Part shown: piece after piece, positions 27,032-34,322 of the stretch | How positions within the stretch are numbered: position 1 is the stretch's first letter | Layout of the letters: each line of letters opens with the position of its first letter | Origin: JAHBNG01 sp039028975 | Lineage (GTDB): Bacteria > Chloroflexota > Anaerolineae > Caldilineales > Caldilineaceae | Assembly (NCBI GenBank): GCA_039028975.1 | Contig: JBCCHB010000074.1 | Span: 15,916 to 79,915, forward strand | Length of the DNA: 64,000 nucleotides | Direction: 5' to 3' | The notes under the pieces: model-generated | What the model was told of the DNA's origin: nothing | Databases searched by the model: none | Seen by the model: only the letters and a program-made list of their open reading frames with translations | Program-made: the position numbers and the translations under genes

Positions 27032-27280
27032 CTATCCTACTCGAATCACGGCTGTTTCCACGGCATCACCCATGATCTCTTCCATGGCCATAACATGTGC
27101 ACAGATATTTCGGAGGGTAAATTCTTCGCATGTACAGTGCCATATGCCACGTTCGTAAGTTACGGTATGTTCATCATGTTCACCATGGAGGACCACCTCA
27201 AAACTATTGACATGAATGCGTTGATCCTTCTCTTCTGCATATTGTCGAGCCTTCAGAATTCGATTTGCTATTGAGTCCAT
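27032..27280 (-). CDS. Small SWIM zinc-finger protein
   Basis: 82 residues from the ATG at 27280, which follows AAGGA and AGG purine tracts; the open frame continues upstream without a better start. The centre reads H-T-V-T-Y-E-R-G-I-W-H-C-T-C-E-E-F and then I-C-A-H-V-M-A-M, giving C-x-C-x(7-8)-C-x-H, the SWIM zinc-finger pattern. SWIM domains bind DNA or protein and occur in Rad50-linked ATPases, transposases and Shu-complex proteins. Here it stands alone, without a catalytic domain. A plus-strand frame over the same bases has no such pattern. Confidence 0.65.
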   Translation of the reverse strand: MDSIANRILKARQYAEEKDQRIHVNSFEVVLHGEHDEHTVTYERGIWHCTCEEFTLRNICAHVMAMEEIMGDAVETAVIRVG

Positions 27281-27569
27281 ATCCTGTTCTTCCTTTATAT
27301 GTGTGTGACATGAATAAGAAGTGCTCATAATCCCCAATGCTAGCGAACAGCTACGGGTCCCAGATATCACAGTGAGCGTTAGTCTTCACCTATCACTCGA
27401 ATCAGTCGTTAGGGGGTACGATCTTTGCTGCAGATTAGTGAGCGATGCAGAATAGCAAGAGATATTTCAGACTTCTAGCTTTTGGGTTTCTGATACTGTG
27501 CCTGTTTAGCAACCGAATAATTTGCCCATACCCTCTTTGGTTGGACAAATTATATAGAACTCACCAGAT

Positions 27570-27645
27570 TATACTGCGGTCGATTTGAAAACATTCGTTT
27601 TCCTTATCTGGCCACCTATACCGGATTTAAAAAGGGCTAAGTATA
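27570..27645. repeat. Degenerate TATACTG-ended palindromic element
   Basis: Begins TATACTGCGGTCGATTTG and ends AAGTATAG, matching the termini of copies at 28923 and 63136. The internal arms are eroded (GAAAAC/GTTTTC only). Confidence 0.55.
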
Positions 27646-27695
27646 GATTATGGGCAATTGGAACAAGCTGCTGCGATGTAAATGCTGCATAAAAA

Positions 27696-27730
27696 GAAAA
27701 CACCCAGACAACGCGCGCCTGGGTGTTTTC
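27696..27730 (-). terminator. Rho-independent terminator downstream of the S51 peptidase
   Basis: GAAAACACCCAG (27696..27707) pairs with CTGGGTGTTTTC (27719..27730), a 12-bp stem with an 11-base loop. On the minus strand it is followed by a T-rich run (TTTTCTTTTTAT). It lies 265 bases beyond the peptidase stop. Confidence 0.75.
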
Positions 27731-27994
27731 ATATAGAATAAGAATCTGACTCTATTTGAAGTATTTTCATCATATGAATATCCTTCACTTAGAATGGAAC
27801 CATACAACCTACGCAAAAAAGCTGAAACAAAATACATTTCTACAGATTTGCCGTCTCGAAGCCTCAGCGCCCGAGATTAAGGTGTATTATAGATCTTTTT
27901 TGTTGAATTGTCAATACACAGAAAAATTCAATCTACACGCATGCGGTGTTCATGCTGAAAAGCGGTCGGAACGATATTGTGAGGAGAACGTTTT

Positions 27995-28699
27995 TTACAA
28001 CAAAAAGGAGTATCCTGACATGTAAATACTTGCGAATGAAAGAGAACGATCTTCCGGTCGGTAGAGGGTTACGCCGCCAGCCCCGTAAGCCCTCCACTGG
28101 CCATTATCACCATCGTCAATCAGCCCGGTCTGTTCATCAATCCCAATCAACAAGGCATCAGGAAGGTGGCTACGTAGTTCAGCGGCCCAACGTTTCCCAT
28201 AAGTGTTGTGATGGGGCAGGACGCAGCTATTAGGCACGAGTCCAAGCCCTGCTACAATCTCATTTGCGCCTGGATTGTAGTAGAATTCACAGAGTACCAT
28301 GGCCCCAGCGCTGCTGCCTGAAATGACCGCACCACCACTGTATGCCTGCTGCATAGCCTGCCATGCATCGCTTCCTGCAAGCGTTTGCCCCAGGTAGCGA
28401 GGAAAACCGCCCAACAAATAGATGAGCTTGGCTTCCTCTAGCGAATGGATAATCGTAGGATCATTGGCTGACCGCTCATCGATAAGTGGCAGGACCGTTA
28501 CATTGGACGCACCAAGCTTTTGAAACCACCGCTTCCCATTGTTGCCCGCCCGCTCATGATTGTTATCTGCTGCTGCGGCCGTTGGGATAATACAAATTGG
28601 CACACCAACACCACCAGCTAATTCCATGCTGCGTATATCTGGCAGCATCATCTGACCGCCAAATTCTGAACCACCTTCCAATACAATATGCCCCTTCAT
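27995..28699 (-). CDS. Peptidase S51 / cyanophycinase-like protein
   Basis: 234 residues from the ATG at 28699, preceded by CAGGAGG at good spacing. The S51 fold is shown by I-V-L-E-G-G-S-E-F near residue 6, I-C-I-I-P-T-A-A-A near residue 34, the strand I-Y-L-L-G-G-F-P-R, and the nucleophile elbow S-G-S-S-A-G-A near residue 129. The family includes aspartyl dipeptidases (PepE) and cyanophycinase. The E-G-G-S and G-F-P-R features favour the cyanophycinase-like branch, but a cyanophycin synthetase is not seen here. It is a single gene with its own terminator. Confidence 0.87.
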   Translation of the reverse strand: MKGHIVLEGGSEFGGQMMLPDIRSMELAGGVGVPICIIPTAAAADNNHERAGNNGKRWFQKLGASNVTVLPLIDERSANDPTIIHSLEEAKLIYLLGGFPRYLGQTLAGSDAWQAMQQAYSGGAVISGSSAGAMVLCEFYYNPGANEIVAGLGLVPNSCVLPHHNTYGKRWAAELRSHLPDALLIGIDEQTGLIDDGDNGQWRAYGAGGVTLYRPEDRSLSFASIYMSGYSFLL

Positions 28700-28831
28700 A
28701 ATCTGCCTCCTGTTGTATTCTGTGATTATATCTGGAATGCTATGATTTAGCGACAATTTTTCGGCGACAATTCACGTTATCAAGAGTAATCAAGTATAAT
28801 GTACCTCTTCTCTCGAGACTATCGCTCTCTC

Positions 28832-28922
28832 CATATACTTCGCCAGAAAAGTCGTGTCCCGACTTTTGACCAATCCATTCTGAGAATTTTCGAGAAGAGA
28901 GGACAGAATTTTTCTGGCCATC
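28832..28922. repeat. GGCCAGAAAAA-type palindromic element, copy 1
   Basis: Left arm CGCCAGAAAA ... GTGTCC and right arm GGACAGAATTTTTCTGGC form an imperfect palindrome. Related to the element at 38931..39052, which shares the CCAGAAAAA/TTTTTCTGG ends and flanking TATA bases. It abuts the next element at 28923. Confidence 0.65.
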
Positions 28923-29006
28923 TATACTGTGGTCGATTTGAAAATCGTTATTTTCTACAGCTCTATTCGCTTGACAAACAACAGTTTCCAAGCAGAGCTG
29001 AACATA
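28923..29006. repeat. TATACTG-ended palindromic element next to the BKACE gene
   Basis: Begins TATACTGTGGTCGATTTG and ends GAACATAG, matching copies at 27570 and 63136. Arms are eroded. It stops 26 bases before the start codon at 29033, so any promoter of the carnitine-type cassette lies in or next to it. Confidence 0.6.
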
Positions 29007-29032
29007 GATGATTTACCCAAAAGAGGATACTC

Positions 29033-29971
29033 ATGGCCAAAAAAGTAATTATCACCTGTGCTGTTACTGGTGCATCGTTTACACCCACCATGTCGCCCCA
29101 CCTACCATACACGCCTAATGACATTGTCAATCAGGCTGTGGAGGCCTATGACGCGGGGGCGGCCGTTCTACACGTTCATGCCCGAGATCCCCAAACGGGA
29201 GAACCATCGGCTGATCCAGAGCTGTTTCGTTCCTACGTAGCTCAGATAAAGGAGCGTACAGAGAACGCCATTATCAGCTTGACGACGGGGGGTGCGACGG
29301 GCCAGTCCATTGAAGAGCGGCTTAACGTTATCAAAGTACTGCAGCCAGAACTCTGCACCTGCAATCTCGGGACCTTAAACTATGGTGGCTTCCCCATGAT
29401 TCCTAAGTATCAAGGTCAGTGGAAACATGACTGGGAAGAACCGTTTTTGGAAATGACCCGCCGAGAGCCATTTGTCAATAACTTTTCCGACATCGAGTAT
29501 ATGCTCAAGGTGCTGACCAACGAGACTGGTACCCGATTTGAGTTCGAGGCTTATGATCTTGGCCATCTCTACACGCTAGCCTACTACTTGGATATGGGGC
29601 TGGTCAAGCCGCCGATCTTCATCCAATTTGTCATGGGGACCTTTGGTGGCCTGGGTGCGGATATGATCGACAACTTGGTCTACATGCGTCAGACGGCCCA
29701 ACGCCTCCTGGGGAACGAGTTGGAGTGGTCTGTGTTGGGCGGCGGACGTTACCAGGTCAATATGGTGACGGCTGGTGCGCTCATGGGTAGCCACGTTCGG
29801 GTAGGGCTGGAAGATAGCCTCTATCTGGAAAAGGGCAAGCTGGCCGAAAGTAACGCCCAGCAAGTAGCCAAGGTCAAGCGTATTTTAGGTGAACTTTCCC
29901 TGGATACGGCCACTTCCTTAGAAGCTCGTAAAACGTTGGAGCTGAAGGGAATCGAGAACGTGGGATTTTAG
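29033..29971 (+). CDS. BKACE-family beta-keto acid cleavage enzyme (DUF849), probable dehydrocarnitine cleavage enzyme
   Basis: 312 residues of the DUF849/BKACE family. These zinc enzymes cleave beta-keto acids with acetyl-CoA, giving acetoacetate and a new acyl-CoA. The metal-binding H-V-H-A-R-D-P-Q-T-G-E-P is at residues 47-58, and G-S-H-V-R-V-G-L-E-D-S-L-Y near residue 250 is diagnostic. An L-carnitine dehydrogenase follows after 20 bases. In Pseudomonas, CdhA oxidises carnitine and the BKACE protein CdhC turns dehydrocarnitine into betainyl-CoA, so that role is the best inference. A 3-keto-5-aminohexanoate cleavage role (Kce) is the main alternative, but other lysine-fermentation genes are absent. 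Confidence 0.88.
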   Translation: MAKKVIITCAVTGASFTPTMSPHLPYTPNDIVNQAVEAYDAGAAVLHVHARDPQTGEPSADPELFRSYVAQIKERTENAIISLTTGGATGQSIEERLNVIKVLQPELCTCNLGTLNYGGFPMIPKYQGQWKHDWEEPFLEMTRREPFVNNFSDIEYMLKVLTNETGTRFEFEAYDLGHLYTLAYYLDMGLVKPPIFIQFVMGTFGGLGADMIDNLVYMRQTAQRLLGNELEWSVLGGGRYQVNMVTAGALMGSHVRVGLEDSLYLEKGKLAESNAQQVAKVKRILGELSLDTATSLEARKTLELKGIENVGF

Positions 29972-29991
29972 AACATAGGATTTTAGATTGT

Positions 29992-30693
29992 ATGTCTGAA
30001 ATAAACAACATCACCCACATTGGCATTGTTGGCACTGGCACCATTGGCGGTGGCTGGGTAGCCCACTTTTTGCGCAATGGGTTACAGGTCCAGGCTTGGG
30101 ATCCAGCAGCGGATGCAGAAGAGAAGCTGCGCCAACGGATCGCCAATGTGTGGCCTGTATTAGAGCGGCTAGAGCTGCACCCAGATGCCTCGCCAGAGAA
30201 TTTGACCTTTGGGGCCACGCTTGAGGAAGCTGTGAGTGGTGTCCACTTTGTCCAAGAGAGCACGCCCGAGCGGTTGCCCACCAAGGTTGCAACGCTACAA
30301 GAGATCGATGGGGCTTGTCCTCTTGAGACCATCATTGCCAACAGCACATCTGGGTATTTGATGAATGCGATGGCCGTCGAGTGCCAGTATCCTGAGCGAT
30401 GCGTGGTGGCCCACCCTTTTAATCCACCTTACCTCATACCGCTGGTAGAGGTAGTGGCTGGCCCCCAAACCAGCCCGAAAGTGCATCAGGACGCGGTCGA
30501 TTTTTATCGCGCGACAGGCAAACAGCCCCTGAAACTCAACAAAGAGGTGCCTGGCTTTGTGGCAGATCGCCTGATGGAAGCCGTGTGGAGAGAGAGTCTC
30601 CACATGATCAACAATGACATGGCTACGGTTGAGGAGATAGATACGGCTATGCGCTATGGTCCTGGGCCACGTTGGGCCATGATGGGCCGTTGA
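29992..30693 (+). CDS. L-carnitine dehydrogenase, N-terminal part before a frameshift
   Basis: 233 residues of a 3-hydroxyacyl-CoA dehydrogenase-type enzyme, closest in layout to L-carnitine dehydrogenase (oxidises L-carnitine to 3-dehydrocarnitine with NAD). The Rossmann motif I-V-G-T-G-T-I-G-G-G-W is at residues 9-19. A-H-P-F-N-P-P-Y and P-G-F-V-A-D-R-L-M-E-A follow as in the family. The frame stops at 30691 after W-A-M-M-G-R. The expected continuation G-P-L-T-V-L-H-L-G-G-G-E-G-G is present in another frame, so one base is missing near 30685..30688. Either a sequencing or assembly error or a real inactivating mutation. Confidence 0.88.
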   Translation: MSEINNITHIGIVGTGTIGGGWVAHFLRNGLQVQAWDPAADAEEKLRQRIANVWPVLERLELHPDASPENLTFGATLEEAVSGVHFVQESTPERLPTKVATLQEIDGACPLETIIANSTSGYLMNAMAVECQYPERCVVAHPFNPPYLIPLVEVVAGPQTSPKVHQDAVDFYRATGKQPLKLNKEVPGFVADRLMEAVWRESLHMINNDMATVEEIDTAMRYGPGPRWAMMGR

Positions 30694-30950
30694 CCGTTCT
30701 ACATTTAGGCGGTGGCGAAGGCGGTGTGGCTCACCTGATCCACCAATTTGGCCCCTCGCTCGAAGCTCCGTGGACCTTCCTGGATGCGCCCAAATTAACT
30801 GATGAACTGAATCGAAATGTCATCGATGGCTGTGATGTGTTAACTGACGGGCGCAGCATCCGTGAACTGGAATCTGAACGAGATGAGCTGCTGATTCAGA
30901 TGCTTGAGATACTGGAGCAGAGCAAGCTCTGGCATATTGGAAGAAAATAG
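30672..30950 (+). pseudogene. L-carnitine dehydrogenase, C-terminal part after the frameshift
   Basis: This frame carries the remainder of the enzyme: P-L-T-V-L-H-L-G-G-G-E-G-G, then H-Q-F-G-P-S-L-E-A-P-W, to the end at 30950. Joined to 29992..30693 it gives about 319 residues, the normal length of L-carnitine dehydrogenases. Insertion of one base at the GGGCCG tract (30684..30689) restores the frame. It does not look like an independent gene: no ribosome site precedes its first ATG. Confidence 0.85.
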
Positions 30951-30973
30951 AGAGAGCAAAACCTTGAGATGGA

Positions 30974-31023
30974 TGGCACTTTATTCGTTTCGGCAACCGG
31001 AAAGCCTTGCTGAAAAAGTGCCA
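30974..31023. terminator. Inverted repeat between the converging carnitine cassette and kinase genes
   Basis: TGGCACTTT (30974..30982) pairs with AAAGTGCCA (31015..31023) around a 32-base loop. It lies between the end of the plus-strand dehydrogenase and the end of the minus-strand kinase gene. The loop is long and the T-run poor, so termination is only possible, not clear. Confidence 0.35.
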
Positions 31024-31076
31024 GTCATGCCCAGCCAACCCTTAATTCGTAACAATGCTGAAGTCTCTTTATCCCA

Positions 31077-32168
31077 TTAGCTTGATGAAGAGAAGGGTAA
31101 CGTAAAGTAAAAAATTGACCCTTGATTGGGTTTCGATTCGACCCAAATTCGCCCCCCGTGCCGGTCAAGGATTCTCTTGCAGATGGCTAAACCAATGCCA
31201 ACCCCATGATCGTCTCCTTTATGTAGGCGTTGGAACGGATCAAAGATACGCTCCATATAGCCGACATCGATGCCTATTCCATTGTCCTGTACAGAGAAGA
31301 CCCATTCGCTGCTGACGTGCTCCGCTTCGATATGTATCTGTGGGGATGATTTGCTGCGAAATTTGATTGCGTTCAGAATCAGGTGCCGAAAGAGCTGGAG
31401 CAATTGTACAGTATCGCCCTCTACGGTAGGTAGGAGGCCATGAGTTATCTCTGCCTTACCTTCCTGAATCGTCGATGATAGGTTGGCCAACGTCTGTGCA
31501 AGAATTTCCTGGCTATCTACTGCTTCAAGCACAACGCCCCAGGTAGCTGTACGTGTATAAGCAAGTTGAGCATCACTCAAGGCCCGCACCCGCTGCGATG
31601 CAGAAACAATATCCGCGATAAGGGTCTTACTCGTTGTGCCAATTCGTTCACCAAGGCGCTCTTCTAGCTGGGCCAACTGTTGAGCAATGATCTGAAGCGA
31701 CTGTTGCATATCGGTAGAGACCATGTAGGCAAACTGCTCCATATCTGCTGCGGATTGAGCGACCACCACTTCAGCTCGTTTGCGTTCAATGGCGTAACGG
31801 ATGGCCCGAGCTAGTAGGCTTGGGTTTACCTCTCCCTTAAACAAATAATCCTGCGCACCCTCATGGAGGGCGTCTACGGCCATATCTTCATCATCCAAAC
31901 CTGTCAGCACGACAACAGGCAATGCTGGTGCCTCTTGTTGTACCTGAGTAAATGTCTCCACTCCATGACCATCTGGCAAGGAAAAATCGAGCAAGATAAT
32001 GTCAAAGTGTTCCTGCTCAAGGCGCTCGAGTCCATGGGCAAGCCGCTCTACGTGGGTTACACCAAAGCGACCTGCTGATTCAGGAAGCTCAGTTAGCATC
32101 TCTTTTATCAAGAACGCATCGTCAGCGTTGTCTTCAATGAGTAAAATTGAAATTATACTCTGTTTCAA
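31077..32168 (-). CDS. Receiver-histidine-kinase fusion lacking the phospho-accepting histidine
   Basis: 363 residues from the TTG at 32168, which overlaps the stop of the upstream gene and has AGGAGG seven to eight bases before it; the longer frame has no such site. Residues about 4-125 are a receiver domain with phosphorylation site I-I-L-L-D-F-S-L-P-D-G and K-G-E near the end. A kinase half follows. Where the neighbour kinase has Y-V-A-S-H-D-L-Q-E-P, this protein has Y-M-V-S-T-D-M-Q-Q-S, so the histidine is a threonine (codon 31713..31715). The ATPase part keeps N-A-I-K-F-R-S, D-N-G-I-G-I and G-V-G-I-G-L-A-I-C. It may be a sensor/ATPase without autophosphorylation or may act through a partner. 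Confidence 0.87.
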   Translation of the reverse strand: MKQSIISILLIEDNADDAFLIKEMLTELPESAGRFGVTHVERLAHGLERLEQEHFDIILLDFSLPDGHGVETFTQVQQEAPALPVVVLTGLDDEDMAVDALHEGAQDYLFKGEVNPSLLARAIRYAIERKRAEVVVAQSAADMEQFAYMVSTDMQQSLQIIAQQLAQLEERLGERIGTTSKTLIADIVSASQRVRALSDAQLAYTRTATWGVVLEAVDSQEILAQTLANLSSTIQEGKAEITHGLLPTVEGDTVQLLQLFRHLILNAIKFRSKSSPQIHIEAEHVSSEWVFSVQDNGIGIDVGYMERIFDPFQRLHKGDDHGVGIGLAICKRILDRHGGRIWVESKPNQGSIFYFTLPFSSSS

Positions 32169-32620
32169 CGGGTTCCCTCCTGAGGCAATTTGACGATAGT
32201 CATCCAAAAATCTTCAATCATTTTGACCACCCGAATAAACTGATTTAGGTCAACAGGTTTGGTGATGTAGCAATTTGCGTGTAGTGCATAGGCTTTGAGT
32301 ATATCCTCATCTGCCTCGGAGGTGGTCAACACAACGACAGGGATCAACTTGAGGCTGGCATCGGTCTTGATCTCTGCCAGCACCTCGCGTCCATCTTTTT
32401 TTGGTAGATTGAGGTCAAGTAGGATTAGATCGGGGCGGGGAACATCTGTGTACCTCCCCTGACGACGTAAAAAGGCCAGCCCCTCTACACCATCTTGAAC
32501 AACATTCAAATTCACGTGGACTTTTGTCTCAACGAGCGCTTCCTGGGTTAGGAGAATGTCATCTGGGTTATCCTCGAACATTAAAACCTCTATAGGACGC
32601 CCCATCGCGTTGTGCCTCAT
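32165..32620 (-). CDS. Single-domain response regulator (Rcp1-like)
   Basis: 151 residues, a stand-alone receiver domain of the type found with cyanobacterial phytochromes (Rcp1). Acidic pocket F-E-D-N-P-D-D near residue 15, phospho-acceptor L-I-L-L-D-L-N-L-P-K-K-D-G near residue 66, T-T-S near 99, and the lysine in Y-I-T-K-P-V-D near 121. No output domain. The gene overlaps the start of the receiver-kinase fusion by four bases and lies 80 bases after the PAS kinase, so the three genes probably form one phosphorelay unit. Confidence 0.93.
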   Translation of the reverse strand: MRHNAMGRPIEVLMFEDNPDDILLTQEALVETKVHVNLNVVQDGVEGLAFLRRQGRYTDVPRPDLILLDLNLPKKDGREVLAEIKTDASLKLIPVVVLTTSEADEDILKAYALHANCYITKPVDLNQFIRVVKMIEDFWMTIVKLPQEGTR

Positions 32621-32700
32621 TTCTCTATTTCCCTCACCAACATTTCGACCTATCGTAAATGGTTCCTTCTAATGGCCTCTCTACTCTCTGATTGAGCGTT

Positions 32701-34290
32701 TCATTTTGGCAGCGTAAAAAAGAACGTTGTTCCCCGTCCCACCTCTGACTTGACCCATATTCGACCGCCGTGATACTCAACGATCTTTTTGCACATAGCC
32801 AGACCAATCCCTGTTCCAGGATATTCAGTCCGGGTATGTAGCCGTTGGAAGATCAGGAAGATCCGATCGACATACTCAGATTCAATGCCTATCCCGTTGT
32901 CACGCACGGAAAAGAGCCACTCGCTGCCTTTGGAAAGAGCAGCGATATGCACTTCTGGATGTTGGGTTCCGCGAAACTTAATGGCATTACTCACCAAATT
33001 CTGTATGAGTTGACCCAGTAGGATAGCGTCTCCCTTAACAGTTGGCAATGAATCATATGCAACCGTAGCGTGGCTCTCTTCAATAATAGGCGCTAGATCA
33101 TTCAAGGTTTGGGCCACCAACTTTGAACAGTCTGTCATAATGAAAGGGGTGTCACGCCTTCCAACCCGTGAATAGGCTAGCAGCCCTTCGATCAGCCCCT
33201 TCATACGGTTTGCAGCAGCAACGGACCGTTCAATAAAGTTGACGGCTCGTTCGTCCAACTGATCGGCGTACCGTCTTTGCAGCAGCTGAATATAGCCAGT
33301 GATGGCCCTCAACGGCTCCTGAAGGTCGTGGGATGCCACATAAGCAAATTGCTCTAACTCAGCGTTGGAGCGAGCCAATTCATTTGCCGTCTTCTGAAGC
33401 TTCAGTTCGGCTTCTCTCCGTTGCGTAATGTCCCGACACATCCCCACCAAGCCAACAATTGAGCCATCCCTGCCGCGCAGCGGTACTTTGGTGGTTGACA
33501 GCCACTGATTGGTGCCGTCAGATGGTATGGTCATCTCCTCTCTATCCACCAGCGACTCGCCAGATTGAATGATGATCTGCTCATCGGCGTAGTATTGCTT
33601 AACCAAGGCTTGGGGAAAATAATCGAAATCGGATCGACCAATGACCTCTTCCTGAGCATCGACGCCTAGAGCGTTTAAATGGGCCTGATTGTTTATTATA
33701 AATCGACTTTCCATGTCTTTGACAAATATATAGTCCGGTAGATTGTCAATCAGTGTACGTAAGAGATGGCGCTCTTTCTCAAGTGCCTCTGTGGCCTGCT
33801 TCTGTTTGGTGATATCAAGGACAAAAAGACGTATCTGGTTGGCATGAGCCTCGAGGTGAAAAGTGCGTTGATACCAACTATTGCCAGCATGGATCTCATC
33901 GATAAGCGATGGACCGACAGAGCCAGACGGAGAGACTTTGAGGGATGGCGCAGCCTCATCCTGCAAAACCTTCACAACCGCTTGAAGATCCTGGAGTATC
34001 GGGTGAGCTTTGGCGGGGTCGGATGGTCCAGGGTCGGATGGTCCAGGGTCGGATGGTCCAGGGTCGAGTGGTCCAGGGTCGGGTGGTCCAGGGTTGGGTG
34101 GTCCAGGGTCGGATGGTCCAGGGTTGGGTGAGCCAATGTTAGCTAGTTCTGGGAAGAGGTGAGTCGTTATAGGGTTTACTGCTTGAAGGTTGCCCGCAAA
34201 ATCGAACGTGAACGCAGCACAAGGCTGCAAGGCTGGTTGAGAGGCCATGTTTGCCAACTCTTTTTGGAACGGTTGAGGGTTTTGGGACAT
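32701..34290 (-). CDS. PAS-domain sensor histidine kinase
   Basis: 529 residues from the ATG at 34290; an earlier frame start lies inside rarA. Layout: N-terminal sensing segment interrupted by a Gly-Pro-rich tandem repeat (about residues 53-92), a second sensing region, a PAS domain with PAC tail (about 182-300), the H-box F-A-Y-V-A-S-H-D-L-Q-E-P-L-R near residue 324, then N-box N-A-I-K-F-R-G, G1 D-N-G-I-G-I and G2 G-T-G-I-G-L-A-M. Cytoplasmic; no membrane helices. The following genes encode its likely receiver partners. The signal is unknown. Confidence 0.9.
   Translation of the reverse strand: MSQNPQPFQKELANMASQPALQPCAAFTFDFAGNLQAVNPITTHLFPELANIGSPNPGPSDPGPPNPGPPDPGPLDPGPSDPGPSDPGPSDPAKAHPILQDLQAVVKVLQDEAAPSLKVSPSGSVGPSLIDEIHAGNSWYQRTFHLEAHANQIRLFVLDITKQKQATEALEKERHLLRTLIDNLPDYIFVKDMESRFIINNQAHLNALGVDAQEEVIGRSDFDYFPQALVKQYYADEQIIIQSGESLVDREEMTIPSDGTNQWLSTTKVPLRGRDGSIVGLVGMCRDITQRREAELKLQKTANELARSNAELEQFAYVASHDLQEPLRAITGYIQLLQRRYADQLDERAVNFIERSVAAANRMKGLIEGLLAYSRVGRRDTPFIMTDCSKLVAQTLNDLAPIIEESHATVAYDSLPTVKGDAILLGQLIQNLVSNAIKFRGTQHPEVHIAALSKGSEWLFSVRDNGIGIESEYVDRIFLIFQRLHTRTEYPGTGIGLAMCKKIVEYHGGRIWVKSEVGRGTTFFFTLPK
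34016..34135. repeat. Eight 15-bp tandem repeats inside the PAS kinase gene
   Basis: Eight consecutive 15-base units of the form GGGTCGGATGGTCCA (plus strand). They encode a G-P-x-[DN]-P pentapeptide repeat on the minus strand. Four of the first seven units are identical and the others differ by one or two bases, the last being most diverged. Copy number is likely to vary by slippage without shifting the frame. Confidence 0.95.
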
Positions 34291-34322
34291 ATCTCTTCTG
34301 CTACAGTTATCTTGCACCGGCA

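Larger units (their letters stand above)
27281..27994. other. Long intergenic region
   Basis: About 710 bases. It holds a degenerate palindromic element (27570..27645) and a strong terminator hairpin (27696..27730). The rest is AT-rich with no frame showing family features. Confidence 0.5.

Noticed and set aside
26963..27274. Plus-strand 103-residue open frame over the SWIM gene
   Set aside because: No family features or ribosome site; the opposite strand has a complete zinc-finger motif and a good ribosome site.
27756..28025. 89-residue plus-strand open frame
   Set aside because: AT-rich intergenic sequence running into the antisense of the S51 gene; no ribosome site or motif.
34016..34135. 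CRISPR or operator array for the 15-bp tandem units
   Set aside because: Units are contiguous, in frame with the kinase and encode a Gly-Pro repeat.
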